Program-made: the position numbers and the translations under genes
Origin: Synechococcus sp. A10-1-5-1
GTDB taxonomy: Bacteria; Cyanobacteriota; Cyanobacteriia; PCC-6307; Cyanobiaceae
DNA: 64,000 nt
NCBI RefSeq assembly: GCF_023115425.1
Contig: NZ_CP096032.1
Location: 2,046,001 to 2,110,000 of the forward strand
Reading direction: 5' to 3'
In this document: positions 38,012-48,350 of the stretch, piece after piece
Position numbering within the stretch: position 1 is the stretch's first letter
Layout of the letters: every line of letters starts with the position of its first letter
The notes under the pieces: generated by a model
Databases searched by the model: none
Seen by the model: the letters and a program-made list of their open reading frames with translations, nothing else
What the model was told of the DNA's origin: nothing

Positions 38012-38359
38012 ATGAGTCCGCGCAAGACCTACATCTTGAAGCTGTACGTGGCGGGGAACACGCCCAACTCCATGCGTGCGCTCAAAACCCTGCGCAACAT
38101 TCTGGATACGGAGTTCCAAGGTGTTTACGCTTTGAAAGTCATTGATGTGCTCAAGAATCCGCAACTGGCCGAAGAGGACAAGATCTTGGCCACACCCACC
38201 CTGTCGAAGATTCTGCCGCCTCCGGTGCGCCGGATTATTGGTGATCTGTCAGATCGAGAACGGGTTTTGATTGGTTTGGACCTTTTGTTTGAGGAGCTCA
38301 GTGACGAGGCTTTGTCCGAGTCCTTGATTGATGGGGATGCGACGGGGGATCTTGTGTGA
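38012..38359 (+). CDS. kaiB: Circadian clock protein KaiB
   Basis: 115 residues from the ATG at 38012, placed by the strong Shine-Dalgarno; ATA/ATG codons 3 residues upstream would overlap it. '[27 protein letters not shown]', '[41 protein letters not shown]' is nearly invariant KaiB, with an acidic tail ('[20 protein letters not shown]'). KaiB switches fold, binds KaiC at night and sequesters KaiA. It follows kaiA by 39 bp. Confidence 0.98.
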   Translation: MSPRKTYILKLYVAGNTPNSMRALKTLRNILDTEFQGVYALKVIDVLKNPQLAEEDKILATPTLSKILPPPVRRIIGDLSDRERVLIGLDLLFEELSDEALSESLIDGDATGDLV

Positions 38360-38437
38360 AAACCAACGTTGAACTGACAAAGAATGGCTGCCATCGCCAT
38401 CAATTATCCCTAAATTGCCAGTAGGCCTACCCACCCC

Positions 38438-39979
38438 ATGCAGGACCCCATCCCACAACCCAACAACCTATCGACGGTTCAGAAGCTCCCCACGGGGATT
38501 GAGGGTTTTGATGATATTTGCCAGGGGGGGTTGCCGATTGGTCGCTCGACGCTGATCAGTGGAACCTCGGGTACGGGTAAAACGGTCTTCTCGCTCAACT
38601 TCCTCTACAACGGCATTCGTCAGTTCGACGAGCCTGGAATTTTTGTCACGTTTGAAGAGTCGCCGCTCGATATCCTCCGTAATGCCGCCAGTTTCGGCTG
38701 GAATCTTCAGGAAATGGTCGAGCAGGATAAGTTATTCCTGTTGGATGCCTCCCCTGATCCTGAGGGACAGGATGTCGCCGGTAGCTTCGATCTCTCGGGT
38801 CTGATTGAGCGGATTAACTATGCGATCCGCAAGTACAAAGCCAGGCGCGTCGCGATCGATTCGATTACGGCCGTTTTTCAGCAATACGATGCGGTCTCGG
38901 TCGTGCGTCGCGAGATATTCCGGCTGATTGCCCGACTTAAAGAGATCGGGGTGACGACGGTGATGACCACTGAGCGGATCGATGAGTACGGTCCGATTGC
39001 CCGCTACGGGGTAGAGGAATTCGTCAGCGATAACGTCGTGATCCTCCGCAATGTCCTGGAGGGTGAGCGGCGCCGGCGCACGGTGGAAATCCTCAAGCTG
39101 CGCGGAACCACCCATATGAAGGGAGAGTTCCCCTTCACCATGGGCTCCCATGGCATCAGCATCTTCCCGCTGGGGGCGATGCGACTGACCCAACGCAGCT
39201 CCAATGTGCGGGTCAGCTCTGGAGTCCCGCGCCTCGACGAGATGTGCGGAGGGGGCTTCTTCAAGGATTCGATCATCCTGGCGACCGGTGCTACCGGTAC
39301 CGGCAAGACCCTGCTGGTCAGCAAGTTTGTTGAAAACGCCTGCGCCAATAAGGAGAGGGCCATCCTGTTTGCCTACGAGGAGTCGCGGGCCCAACTGCTG
39401 CGCAATGCCACCAGTTGGGGCATTGATTTTGAAGAGATGGAGCGACAGGGGCTCCTGAAAATTATTTGTGCCTATCCGGAGTCAACGGGTCTGGAGGATC
39501 ATCTGCAGATCATTAAAACGGAAATCAGTCAGTTCAAGCCCTCGCGCATGGCGATTGACTCCCTCTCGGCCTTGGCGCGGGGTGTTAGTCACAACGCCTT
39601 CCGTCAGTTTGTGATCGGTGTGACCGGCTATGCGAAGCAGGAAGAGATCGCCGGCTTCTTTACCAATACCTCCGAGGAGTTCATGGGAAGCCACTCCATC
39701 ACAGATTCCCACATCTCGACAATCACCGACACGATCCTGCTACTTCAGTACGTTGAGATCCGCGGTGAAATGGCCCGTGCTCTGAACGTCTTCAAGATGC
39801 GTGGCTCCTGGCACGACAAGGGGATTCGTGAATTTGTGATCACCAGCAATGGCCCCGAGATCAAAGATTCTTTCTCCAACTTTGAGCGGATTATTAGCGG
39901 CGTCCCGCACCGAATTAACCACGATGAGCGCAGCGAGCTCTCGCGAATTGTGAAAGGGGTTGGAGAGGATCAGTTCTAG
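38438..39979 (+). CDS. kaiC: Circadian clock ATPase/kinase KaiC
   Basis: 513 residues, two RecA-like halves (519 in PCC 7942). Walker A motifs GTSGTGKT (Lys48) and GATGTGKT are both intact. The phosphorylation pair is in 'DSHISTITD'; by counting, Ser427 and Thr428 correspond to Ser431/Thr432 of PCC 7942. The C-terminal 'ISGVPHRINHDERSELSRIVKG' is the A-loop and KaiA-binding tail. The hexamer's slow ATPase and ordered phosphorylation set the circadian period. kaiB is 78 bp upstream. The stop shares a CTAG with the convergent nblS stop. Confidence 0.99.
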   Translation: MQDPIPQPNNLSTVQKLPTGIEGFDDICQGGLPIGRSTLISGTSGTGKTVFSLNFLYNGIRQFDEPGIFVTFEESPLDILRNAASFGWNLQEMVEQDKLFLLDASPDPEGQDVAGSFDLSGLIERINYAIRKYKARRVAIDSITAVFQQYDAVSVVRREIFRLIARLKEIGVTTVMTTERIDEYGPIARYGVEEFVSDNVVILRNVLEGERRRRTVEILKLRGTTHMKGEFPFTMGSHGISIFPLGAMRLTQRSSNVRVSSGVPRLDEMCGGGFFKDSIILATGATGTGKTLLVSKFVENACANKERAILFAYEESRAQLLRNATSWGIDFEEMERQGLLKIICAYPESTGLEDHLQIIKTEISQFKPSRMAIDSLSALARGVSHNAFRQFVIGVTGYAKQEEIAGFFTNTSEEFMGSHSITDSHISTITDTILLLQYVEIRGEMARALNVFKMRGSWHDKGIREFVITSNGPEIKDSFSNFERIISGVPHRINHDERSELSRIVKGVGEDQF

Positions 39980-41988
39980 ATCCCAACGCCTAAATCGCTC
40001 GAACTCCTCCTTTCAGCTTGAAGTTGGAGTTCTGTATCGTCTGCGTCCTCAAGGGGAAGGTCGAACCAGAAGGTCGTGCCGACATTGAGCTCGCTGACCA
40101 TGCGGATCATGGTCCCGTGTTTTTCGAGGATGCCCCGCACGATCGAAAGGCCCAGCCCCGTTCCGATTTCCGTGTGAACGGCGTTTTCGACCCGATAAAA
40201 GCGATCAAAGATTTTCGCTTGATCTTCGCGGGAGATGCCAGAGCCCGTATCGGAGATCTCCACCCGCAGCTTTGGCAGTGGTGCGGTCAGCTCGCAGGCG
40301 GGGTTATCCGGGTTGGCGGCGGTGCTCGGGTCGATGGTGCAGACGTCCGGCCAGAGGTAGGCCCGGAGACTGAGGCTTCCTCCGGCGGCCGTGAACTTCA
40401 GGCCGTTGCCCACCAAGTTGTCGAAGACCTGGAGGAGCAGATCCCAGTTGCCCCGCACCCTGGGCAGATCGTCGCTGACGTGCAGTTCGAGCTCGACGCC
40501 CTTTTCCTTGGCATTTAATTTGTAGTTGCGAAGGGTCTGCTCCATGGTCGGGGCCAGCTCCACCGCTTCCATGGACCAGGCGCGATCGCTTTCCAGACGG
40601 GAGAGATCGAGAACGTCATTGACCAGACGGGTCAGTCGATCGGTCTCGGCGTTGGCAATGGCGAGGAAGTCGCGCCGGTCCTCCTCGCTGAGCTGCTCGC
40701 CCATGTCATGGAGCGTTTCGACGTAGCTCTTGATGTTGAACAGCGGTGTCCGCAGTTCATGGGAGACGTTGCTGATGAAACGACTCTGGGCTGCGTTGAG
40801 CTCCACTTCCCGGGTGAGGTCCTGGATCGTGACGGCGATGCCCTTGAGGGTTTCACCACTGGCATCGCGCACGGATTGCAGAACGATGCGCAGGGTGCGC
40901 GGCGGCTCGCCAAAGCTGCAGCGCACATCACTGCTCTCTTTGTCGTTCTCCAGCAGGCTCTCGAGCGGAGACTGAAGCTCGACATTGAGCCCCTCTGGCA
41001 GTTCATCCATCAGGAGGGTGCCTTCAAGATTGCGGCCCTCCCAGCGGAAGAGTCGCCGGGCGGTGGGGTTGACCAACACCACGCGCCCTTCTGAATCCAG
41101 CAGCAAGGCCCCGTCGGCCATGGTGGCGATCAGGGACTGCTGCTTGACCTGGGCGGCGGTGAGTTCCTCGATGTTCGCTTCGTTGTAGGCCTCGAGCTGG
41201 GAGGCCATGTCGTTGAAGCCGTCCAGTAGTTCTCCCAATTCCCCGCCAACGGGCAGAGCAATCCGCGCTTCAAAATCCCCCCCGGCGATGGAGCGAACCC
41301 CCCGCAGTAGCTCCTTCACCGGTTGGGTGATGGTCAGGGCGTTGAACACCGCCCCCAAGATCACCAGGATCCAGATCGAGATGAAGACCGCCACCGTCAC
41401 CTCTCGGCTCAGCGCTGCGCTGGCCAGGGCCGCTTCGTTGGGGTTGATGCCCAGGGCCAGCACGCCGAGATAACGCCCACCGGCGACCAGGGGCACGAAG
41501 ACATCGGTGACCTGCCCATCCGGGGTCAGATGTTGACGAATGAGCGGGTTCTGCGGACGCCGGGAGAGTTCGCCGGGTAGCTCCAATTTGCGGCTCAGCA
41601 GCAGTTCACTGCTGCCGGTGGTGCCACTGATCGGGATCCCCAGGTAGATGACCCCATCGGGGTCGGCGAAGAAGATGTAGCGAAGGCTCCGGCTGGATTT
41701 CCAAAACCGTTCGGCAACCGCCGCCAGCTCCCGGTCGTTGCCCTGGGCGACCAGCGGCGTGACATTGGCAGACAGCAGTAGCCCGAGATCTCGGGCATAG
41801 CGGGTGTCGCTCATGCGTACATCCGCCTGGATGCCGTTGAGCGCGAAAAAGGTGATGGCCGTCATCACCAGGCTGACCACCAGGGTGGCGGCTGCCAGCA
41901 GCTTGGTCTGGAGGCTGAATTCCGCCCACCAGCGCACCAGGCTCTGCCACCAACGGCGAGGGGCAGGCGTGGTGGGGCTGCTGGTCAA
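39976..41988 (-). CDS. nblS: Sensor histidine kinase NblS (Hik33/DspA type)
   Basis: 670 residues from TTG 41988; no ATG is available. Order: membrane helix about 29-52, a ~140-residue periplasmic sensor domain, second helix about 193-218, HAMP, a PAS domain ('LIATMADGALLLDSEGRVVLVNPTARRLF' region), HisKA ('SNVSHELRTPLFNIKSYVETLHDM'), and HATPase with N, G1 ('DTGSGI') and G2 ('GTGLGLSI') boxes. This layout and the sequence fit NblS, which signals high light and nutrient stress, mainly through RpaB. It converges on kaiC. Confidence 0.93.
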   Translation of the reverse strand: MTSSPTTPAPRRWWQSLVRWWAEFSLQTKLLAAATLVVSLVMTAITFFALNGIQADVRMSDTRYARDLGLLLSANVTPLVAQGNDRELAAVAERFWKSSRSLRYIFFADPDGVIYLGIPISGTTGSSELLLSRKLELPGELSRRPQNPLIRQHLTPDGQVTDVFVPLVAGGRYLGVLALGINPNEAALASAALSREVTVAVFISIWILVILGAVFNALTITQPVKELLRGVRSIAGGDFEARIALPVGGELGELLDGFNDMASQLEAYNEANIEELTAAQVKQQSLIATMADGALLLDSEGRVVLVNPTARRLFRWEGRNLEGTLLMDELPEGLNVELQSPLESLLENDKESSDVRCSFGEPPRTLRIVLQSVRDASGETLKGIAVTIQDLTREVELNAAQSRFISNVSHELRTPLFNIKSYVETLHDMGEQLSEEDRRDFLAIANAETDRLTRLVNDVLDLSRLESDRAWSMEAVELAPTMEQTLRNYKLNAKEKGVELELHVSDDLPRVRGNWDLLLQVFDNLVGNGLKFTAAGGSLSLRAYLWPDVCTIDPSTAANPDNPACELTAPLPKLRVEISDTGSGISREDQAKIFDRFYRVENAVHTEIGTGLGLSIVRGILEKHGTMIRMVSELNVGTTFWFDLPLEDADDTELQLQAERRSSSDLGVGI

Positions 41989-42012
41989 GGTGCTGAGATC
42001 GGCGGCGGCAGC

Positions 42013-43305
42013 TTAGTGGTTGCGGACCTGGTGGCCAATGTCGCGGCGGTAGGTGATGCCCTCAAAGTGCACCTGCTCGAGCCCGGCGTAGGCCTTGGCA
42101 AAGGCGGCATCGAAATCACTCGCTTGTGCCACCATCGCCAGCACCCGGCCCCCATTGGTGTGGCAGACCCCAGCGTCGTCCAGGCGAGTTCCGGCATGGA
42201 ACAGCTGTCGATCGGCGCCGTTCTTCACTGCGCTGGAGATGGTGTCACCCCTGCGGATTTCCCCTGGATAGCCCTGGGCGGCGGCAATCACGCAGGCGCT
42301 GCACTGGTCGGCGATCGTCAAGGTCGGTGCCTTCTCAAGCTGCCCGGTGGCGCAGGCCAGCAGGACCGCAGCAAACTCCGGCCCCATCAGCGGCATCAAG
42401 GTCTCGCACTCCGGATCGCCGAAGCGACAGTTGAACTCGATCACGCTGGGCCCGTTCTCGGTGAGCATCAGGCCGGCGTAGATCACCCCGCGGTAGCTGA
42501 TGCCACGGGCCTGAAGGGCTGCCAGGGTGGGTTCGAGGACCCGTCGCTTGACCTCCTCTAAACCGGCTTGATCCAGGAGCGGTGCCGGTGCATAGGCACC
42601 CATTCCTCCGGTATTGGGTCCAACGTCACCCTCGCCAATGCGTTTGTGGTCCTGGGCCGGGGGCAGCAGCACCATGCGTTCCCCATCACTGAGGGCAAAG
42701 ACCGAGACCTCGGGGCCATGGGTGCGCTCCTCCAAGACCAAGGAGGCTTCGGCACCGAAGCGTCCAGCAAAAATCTCCTCGATGGCTGCGCGGGCTTCCT
42801 CCACGCTCTCGGCCACGGTCACCCCCTTGCCGGCGGCCAGTCCATCGGCCTTCACCACCAGCGGCTTGCCTTGGCTCTCCAGGGCGCTGAGGGCTTCCTC
42901 TCGACTGTTGGCTTTCCAGTAGCCCGCCGTGGGGATTCCGGCCTCCACCATCAGCGCTTTGGCCCATTGCTTGCTGGCCTCGAGCTGGGCGCCGTCCGCT
43001 CCTGGGCCAAACACGGCATGCCCGGCTTGGCGCAACCGATCCGCCAACCCAGCGGCCAGGGGGGCTTCGGGCCCCACCACGACCAAATCAATCCTTTGCT
43101 CCTGGCAGGTCTTCAGCAGGGCGTCCTGATCCCCCTCGCTGATGGCCAGTTGGATGCAGCCCTCGAGTTCAGGGGTTCCACCGTTCCCGGGCGTAACCCA
43201 GACCTGCTTCACCCCCGCGCTGCGGGCGAGCGCCCAGGCCAGGGCGTTCTCCCGTCCACCCCCTCCGACGACCAGCACGTGTTGCGGGGCAGCGGTCGCG
43301 GTCAT
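42013..43305 (-). CDS. purD: Phosphoribosylamine--glycine ligase
   Basis: 430 residues from the ATG at 43305; ATG-type starts up to 43341 are possible. '[21 protein letters not shown]' opens the N domain, '[20 protein letters not shown]' is the ATP-grasp loop and '[18 protein letters not shown]' the metal site. It makes GAR, the second step of purine synthesis. purC lies 1.1 kb away on the other strand. nblS follows 24 bp downstream on the same strand. Confidence 0.97.
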   Translation of the reverse strand: MTATAAPQHVLVVGGGGRENALAWALARSAGVKQVWVTPGNGGTPELEGCIQLAISEGDQDALLKTCQEQRIDLVVVGPEAPLAAGLADRLRQAGHAVFGPGADGAQLEASKQWAKALMVEAGIPTAGYWKANSREEALSALESQGKPLVVKADGLAAGKGVTVAESVEEARAAIEEIFAGRFGAEASLVLEERTHGPEVSVFALSDGERMVLLPPAQDHKRIGEGDVGPNTGGMGAYAPAPLLDQAGLEEVKRRVLEPTLAALQARGISYRGVIYAGLMLTENGPSVIEFNCRFGDPECETLMPLMGPEFAAVLLACATGQLEKAPTLTIADQCSACVIAAAQGYPGEIRRGDTISSAVKNGADRQLFHAGTRLDDAGVCHTNGGRVLAMVAQASDFDAAFAKAYAGLEQVHFEGITYRRDIGHQVRNH

Positions 43306-43384
43306 GGAGGGCTGGAAGCGAGTGGTCAGTTCGGTAATCACAGCGGTGAGCTCCCCTAGGTTGTCCCCCAGAAGACCGCTGCCG

Positions 43385-44434
43385 GTGCCTTTCCTTCTTT
43401 ACTCGCCGGTGGGGGCGCGTCGCCGGTGGCCTTTGACCTTGGGCTTGGCGCTCTTCCCGCTGTTGTTGGCTGCAGCTGGGCCCGCCGAGGCGAAGTTGCC
43501 CTTCATTGGCGATCTCTTTCGCGCCCAACCCAAGCCGAAGGTTGAGGGACCGTCGGCTCCGGAGATTGAGGGGAGCACCCCAGAGGCCGAGTTTCAGGCG
43601 TTGCTCAAGACCGGAGACGTGCGGGCTTTGAACCTGGCCTGCCAGGAAGCCGCCAGCTTTGACTTTGTGACCCGCCTGCGGTTGCTTCAGGAGCGGTTGC
43701 TGACGGTGGCGCCGCCGCCCCAGCCCTTCCCTGTGGTGTTGATGAATGCCAATGCCCTGCTCAGTTGCAGGGCCCCTGATGGGGCGCTGGATGTTCTCAA
43801 CCGCTTTGGCCCTGCCCCCGGTCAGGAGCGTGAACAGTGGTTGGTGCAGCGTTGGCGTGCTGCCCAAGCCGGCTTGCATCATGGTCTGGCGGCACGCCTA
43901 CTCGAGCAACTGACGGCGGCCGACCCCGAGCGTCTGGAAACTCTGGCCTTGCCCATTCGGGTGAACGAGGACGGCACGGTTGTCACGCGGCCGGCTCTCG
44001 ATCTGTACGTGGACCACCTGCTTGCCCTGGATCGCCGCCAAGAGGCGGCAGCCCTGCTGCTGGCCGGACGTCGTCCGGGGCAGCTCGCGGCCGAGCGCCT
44101 CAGCCAAGCGGTCGCTTTGCTGTCGCAACTGCCCCTGGCGGAACGCGATCAGCTGATGGAGCGGGCCCTGGATCAGGCGGCCGCCGCACAGGCCTGGGGA
44201 ATGGCCATTGCGCTGTTGGAGCAGCAGCGCAAGCTGATCGAATCGGAGTCCCCTGGTGTGGTGGCTGAGCGCTCGCGCGCACGCCTGAGCCGCCTCAGCC
44301 AGCGTCTGGATGACGCCTACAGCGCGTGGGCTATCACGCGGGAAGATTCTGGACAAAGCGCCAGGGCCGACGCGTTGCAGCAGCAACTGCGTTCCCCCCG
44401 CGACCCCGGAGGCCACGCCGCACCGCAACCATGA
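43385..44434 (+). CDS. Exported protein of unknown function upstream of purC
   Basis: About 349 residues. The start is unclear: GTG 43385 or GTG 43409; both put the signal peptide ('[27 protein letters not shown]') at the N-terminus. The mature part starts '[16 protein letters not shown]' and is helical with TPR-like regularity ('[19 protein letters not shown]', '[22 protein letters not shown]'). I recognise no named family. Its TGA overlaps the purC ATG (ATGA), so purC is translated from the same mRNA, an odd pairing of an exported protein with a purine enzyme. Confidence 0.72.
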   Translation: MPFLLYSPVGARRRWPLTLGLALFPLLLAAAGPAEAKLPFIGDLFRAQPKPKVEGPSAPEIEGSTPEAEFQALLKTGDVRALNLACQEAASFDFVTRLRLLQERLLTVAPPPQPFPVVLMNANALLSCRAPDGALDVLNRFGPAPGQEREQWLVQRWRAAQAGLHHGLAARLLEQLTAADPERLETLALPIRVNEDGTVVTRPALDLYVDHLLALDRRQEAAALLLAGRRPGQLAAERLSQAVALLSQLPLAERDQLMERALDQAAAAQAWGMAIALLEQQRKLIESESPGVVAERSRARLSRLSQRLDDAYSAWAITREDSGQSARADALQQQLRSPRDPGGHAAPQP

Positions 44435-45189
44435 CCGCTTACACCCTCGGATCTCTGCTCTACGAAGGCAAAGCCAAGCGCGTTTACCAGACCGATCAAA
44501 CTGACTTGGTAGCGGTCGAGTACAAGGACGACGCCACCGCCTTCAACGCCCTCAAAAAGGCCCAGTTGGCGGGCAAGGGCTTGATGAACTGCCAGATCTC
44601 AGCGCGGCTGTTTGAGTTGCTGGAGCGGGAGGGGATCGTGACCCACTACCTCTCCTTGCAGGAACCCAACTGGATGCTGGTCAAGCCGGTTCAGATCGTT
44701 CCGGTGGAAGTGGTGGTGCGCAACATTGCCTTTGGTTCTCTCTGCAAGCAGATGCCGATCGAGCCGGGCACTCCCTTGGACCCCCCGCTGCTGGATCTCT
44801 ATTACAAGGACGACGCCTATGGCGATCCGCTGCTGACCGACGCGCGCTTGGAGCGCCTCGGTGTGCTGAGCGCTTCTCAACGCCAGGAGCTTGAGCATCT
44901 GGCGATGGCGGTCAATACGTCCCTGCGTCGTTTCTTCGCGGAGATCGCCCTGGAGCTGGTGGACTTCAAGATCGAGCTGGGCTTCACCACAGACGGTCAA
45001 CTGGTGGTGGCCGATGAGATCAGTCCCGACACCTGCCGGCTCTGGGATCGCAATGTCAGCGGCGACGCCCAAGAGCGAATTTTGGACAAAGACCGTTTCC
45101 GCCAGGATCTTGGCGGTGTGGTCGAGGCCTACGGGGAGGTTCTCAAACGGGTCCAAGCTGCCTGCCCACCACCCCGTCTAGGCAAGTAA
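44431..45189 (+). CDS. purC: Phosphoribosylaminoimidazole-succinocarboxamide synthase
   Basis: 252 residues from the ATG at 44431. '[31 protein letters not shown]' is the SAICAR synthase start, and '[14 protein letters not shown]', '[28 protein letters not shown]' follow. It joins CAIR and aspartate in purine synthesis. It overlaps the upstream exported-protein gene by 4 bp. bamA starts 41 bp downstream. Confidence 0.97.
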   Translation: MTAYTLGSLLYEGKAKRVYQTDQTDLVAVEYKDDATAFNALKKAQLAGKGLMNCQISARLFELLEREGIVTHYLSLQEPNWMLVKPVQIVPVEVVVRNIAFGSLCKQMPIEPGTPLDPPLLDLYYKDDAYGDPLLTDARLERLGVLSASQRQELEHLAMAVNTSLRRFFAEIALELVDFKIELGFTTDGQLVVADEISPDTCRLWDRNVSGDAQERILDKDRFRQDLGGVVEAYGEVLKRVQAACPPPRLGK

Positions 45190-45230
45190 GTTCGGCGGAA
45201 TTTGCGGTTCGCCGCACCAGTCCCCGTTCC

Positions 45231-47492
45231 ATGGCTGCACCCCGCAACGGCAACAAGCACGCATGGAGCCTGGGGCTGGCACTGACGTTGCCACTGGTGG
45301 CTGGTGTTGGCCCGGTGTGGTCGCAGGACAAGAGCCCCGAACCTGAGGATCCTGCTCCGGTCGATCAGCCTGCGTCTGAGACGCCGACTCCACGACCATC
45401 GCTTGCACCCAGTGCCAGTGATTCGCTGGCCCCAGCGGCTCCCGCTGAGCCTCAGGTTCTGATTAGTGAGGTGGTGGTGCAGGGGGCTGAGGGCCACCCT
45501 GAGCAGGAGCGGATGGAGATCGCGGTTTACGACGCGATGGCCACACGCCCCGGTAGCCGTGTGACCCGCGCTGAACTGCAGACCGATTTGTCTGCGATCT
45601 ATGCCAGCGGTTGGTTCTCCGATGTCCGCATTCAGCCGGTGGACAGCCCCCTGGGAGTGCGGCTGGTCGTCACCGTGGTGCCGAACCCGGTGCTGAGCAA
45701 GGTTGAGCTCGAGGGTGTGAGCGAGACGACCAAGCTTCCCGAGAACCTCTTGCCCGAGATCTTTGCCGCGGACTACGGCAAGACCCTGAACCTCAATGCC
45801 CTGCAGGCCCGCATTGCCGAGCTGCAGAAGTGGTACGCCGATCAGGGCTATTCCCTCGCTCGGGTCACCGGCCCGACCCGGGTCAGTCCTGGTGGTGTGG
45901 TGCAGTTGCTGGTGCGTGAGGGCACCGTGGCCGGCGTTGAAGTGCAGTTCCTCAACAAGGAGGGCGACAGCACCAACGACAAGGGCCAGCCGATCCGCGG
46001 CAAAACCAAAACCTGGGTGGTGACCCGGGAAATATCGATCAAGGCCGGCGACACCTTCAACCGCCGCCAACTTGAAGAGGACATCAAGCGCCTCTATGGC
46101 ACCGGCCTGTTCGGTGATGTGAAGGTCACCCTGCGCCCGGTGGCGGGTGAGCCGGGTGCCGTCACCATCGTCCTGGGTGTCGTGGAGCAGTCCACGGGCT
46201 CCCTCTCCGGCGGTATTGGTTACAGCCAAAGCCAGGGCATCTTTGGCCAGATTCAGCTTCAGGACAGCAACCTCTTTGGTCGCGCTTGGGACCTGGCCTT
46301 AAACATCACCTACGGCCAATTCGGGGGCTTGGCGGACCTGTCCTTCACCGATCCTTGGATCAAGGGCGATAAGTACCGCACGGCCTTCCGCACCAAGGTC
46401 TTCCTCAGCCGGGAAGTCCCCCAGGTGTTCCAGAGCCAGCAGAACGGCAACTTCTACACCGTTTCTGATGTCTCCCAAGGGTTCTTCGATGCCCCCAGCA
46501 CGGCCCTGGCATACCAGAGCAATTCCACGGTTTTTGCGGGGCCCTATGCCTCGCCCACGGCAGCCAAAGCGGCGAATCCCCAGCTGGGCGACAACAACAA
46601 CTGGTTCCAGCTTGATGGCAACGCCGTTGCGATCCAGCGGATTGGCGGTACGGCCTCCTTGGCCCGTCCTCTGAATGGTGGAGATCCTTACAAGAAGGCC
46701 CCTTGGAATGTGGTGGTCGGCTTGAACGCGCAGCAGGTCAAGCCCATCAACTTTGCGGGGGATGCGATGCCCTACGCCGCGGCCTCCAACAACTTCACGG
46801 GCAACGGCACCACCACCGCCAGCAATGTGATTTGTGTGGCCTACAACTGCGAAAACGGCGCCACCACCAACCAGTTAGTGGGTCTGCGCCTGGCGGCCTC
46901 GATGAACACCCTCAATGATCCGCGGAACCCCACCAAGGGCAATTTCCTGAGTGTCGGCACCGAGCAGTTTGTCTCCGTCGGCCAGGACTCCCCGACCTTC
47001 AACCGTCTTCGGGCGAGTGCCACCCACTACATCCCGGTGAATTGGCTGAAGTTCTACAAGGGCTGCCGTCCGAAACCCGGTCAAAAGGAAGACTGCAAAC
47101 AGGCCCTCGCCTTCCAGGCCTCGGTGGGCACCAACCTCGGCAACATGCCCGTCTACGAGGCCTTCTGCTTGGGTGGCTCGAACTCCGTTCGCGGTTACTA
47201 CGACTGCGATCTGGGCGTTGGTAAGAGTTTTGGTGAGGCGACGGTGGAATACCGCTTCCCGATCTTCAGCATCATCAGCGGCGAGGTCTTCATTGACGCC
47301 GGCAGCACCTTCGGTAGCCAAGCCAATGTTCCCGGGAACCCTGGGACCCTGCTGGACAAGCCAGGCGATGGCGTCTCCCCGGGTGTCGGTGTGATCGTCA
47401 CCACCCCAGTTGGCCCCCTGCGTTTGGAAGTGGCCAGCCAGGACTTCACCGATGAGTGGCGCTTCAACCTCGGTGTGGGTTGGAAATTCTGA
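45231..47492 (+). CDS. bamA: Outer membrane protein assembly factor BamA/Omp85
   Basis: 753 residues. A signal peptide (about 1-31) is followed by a ~55-residue Pro/Ala/Ser-rich linker, three POTRA domains (about 75-360; 'ISEVVVQGAEGHPEQ', 'LSKVELEGVSETTKL', 'VAGVEVQFL...') and a C-terminal 16-strand barrel. The barrel motif region near the end contains 'NSVRGYYDCDLGVG' (the VRGY motif), and the C-terminus 'FNLGVGWKF' ends in Phe as outer membrane proteins do. It inserts beta-barrel proteins and is related to chloroplast Toc75. It leads the lpx cluster. Confidence 0.95.
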   Translation: MAAPRNGNKHAWSLGLALTLPLVAGVGPVWSQDKSPEPEDPAPVDQPASETPTPRPSLAPSASDSLAPAAPAEPQVLISEVVVQGAEGHPEQERMEIAVYDAMATRPGSRVTRAELQTDLSAIYASGWFSDVRIQPVDSPLGVRLVVTVVPNPVLSKVELEGVSETTKLPENLLPEIFAADYGKTLNLNALQARIAELQKWYADQGYSLARVTGPTRVSPGGVVQLLVREGTVAGVEVQFLNKEGDSTNDKGQPIRGKTKTWVVTREISIKAGDTFNRRQLEEDIKRLYGTGLFGDVKVTLRPVAGEPGAVTIVLGVVEQSTGSLSGGIGYSQSQGIFGQIQLQDSNLFGRAWDLALNITYGQFGGLADLSFTDPWIKGDKYRTAFRTKVFLSREVPQVFQSQQNGNFYTVSDVSQGFFDAPSTALAYQSNSTVFAGPYASPTAAKAANPQLGDNNNWFQLDGNAVAIQRIGGTASLARPLNGGDPYKKAPWNVVVGLNAQQVKPINFAGDAMPYAAASNNFTGNGTTTASNVICVAYNCENGATTNQLVGLRLAASMNTLNDPRNPTKGNFLSVGTEQFVSVGQDSPTFNRLRASATHYIPVNWLKFYKGCRPKPGQKEDCKQALAFQASVGTNLGNMPVYEAFCLGGSNSVRGYYDCDLGVGKSFGEATVEYRFPIFSIISGEVFIDAGSTFGSQANVPGNPGTLLDKPGDGVSPGVGVIVTTPVGPLRLEVASQDFTDEWRFNLGVGWKF

Positions 47493-47502
47493 GGCTGATC
47501 CT

Positions 47503-48345
47503 GTGACCACTTGGCCCAGCGATTACAGCCAGTCATGGACCCTGGCTCAGCCCGTGGAGCGCTCCGGTGTGGGGCTTCACAGTGGAGTGCAGGCCAAGGT
47601 GCGGCTCGAGCCCGCCGAGCAGCCTGGTTTTTATGTGGGTTGGCTGAACGCCCCTGAGCGTCCCCACGTGCGTCTGCAGCCTTCGCAGGTCTGCGAAACC
47701 CAGCTCTGTACCGCCTTGCAGCTGGGCGAGCAGCGTCTGGCCACGGTTGAGCACCTCTTGGCCGCACTGGCCGGCGTTGGGGTGACCTCGGCCTTGATCC
47801 TGGTGGATGGTGAGGAGATCCCCCTGCTGGATGGTTCGGCCCAGCCTTGGGTTGAGGCCCTAGCCGAGGCCGGCCTGCGTTGCCTGGGTCCTCGCCCCGA
47901 GACCGCTCCCTTGGCGGCGCCGATCACCCTGCAGCAGGGCCAGAGCTTTGCCACGGCTCTCCCCAGCGATCGGCTGCTCTTGGGTGCGGCGATCGAGTTC
48001 CCCCATCCCGCCATCGGCCGGCAGCTCTTCAGCCTTGAACTCACCCCCCAGGCGTTCGTGGAGGACATTGCCCCCGCCCGCACCTTTGGCTTCAAAGATC
48101 AGGTGGACCAGCTTAGAGCCGCCGGCTTGATTCAGGGCGGTGCGTTGGATAACGCCCTGGTCTGCGACGGGGAGGGTTGGCTGAATCCCCCACTGCGTTT
48201 TGCCGACGAGCCGGTGCGCCATAAGCTGCTTGACCTATTGGGCGATCTCGCCTTAGCGGGACTGCCTTTGGCCCAAGTGTTCGCTTTCCGTGGGTCCCAC
48301 GGACTGCATACCTCCTTGGCTGCCGCTCTGGTTTCTTCTCGCTGA
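47503..48345 (+). CDS. lpxC: UDP-3-O-acyl-N-acetylglucosamine deacetylase
   Basis: 280 residues from GTG 47503; the open frame upstream is inside bamA. The zinc-site His is in '[15 protein letters not shown]', the catalytic loop in '[16 protein letters not shown]', and further metal residues in '[14 protein letters not shown]' and '[10 protein letters not shown]'. It performs the committed step of lipid A synthesis. The gene is 10 bp after bamA and 5 bp before fabZ. Confidence 0.96.
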   Translation: MTTWPSDYSQSWTLAQPVERSGVGLHSGVQAKVRLEPAEQPGFYVGWLNAPERPHVRLQPSQVCETQLCTALQLGEQRLATVEHLLAALAGVGVTSALILVDGEEIPLLDGSAQPWVEALAEAGLRCLGPRPETAPLAAPITLQQGQSFATALPSDRLLLGAAIEFPHPAIGRQLFSLELTPQAFVEDIAPARTFGFKDQVDQLRAAGLIQGGALDNALVCDGEGWLNPPLRFADEPVRHKLLDLLGDLALAGLPLAQVFAFRGSHGLHTSLAAALVSSR

Positions 48346-48350
48346 GTCTC

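Noticed and set aside
39976-41988. nblS as a direct clock output kinase (SasA)
   Set aside because: It has membrane helices, a HAMP and a PAS domain and lacks the KaiB-like N-terminal domain of SasA.
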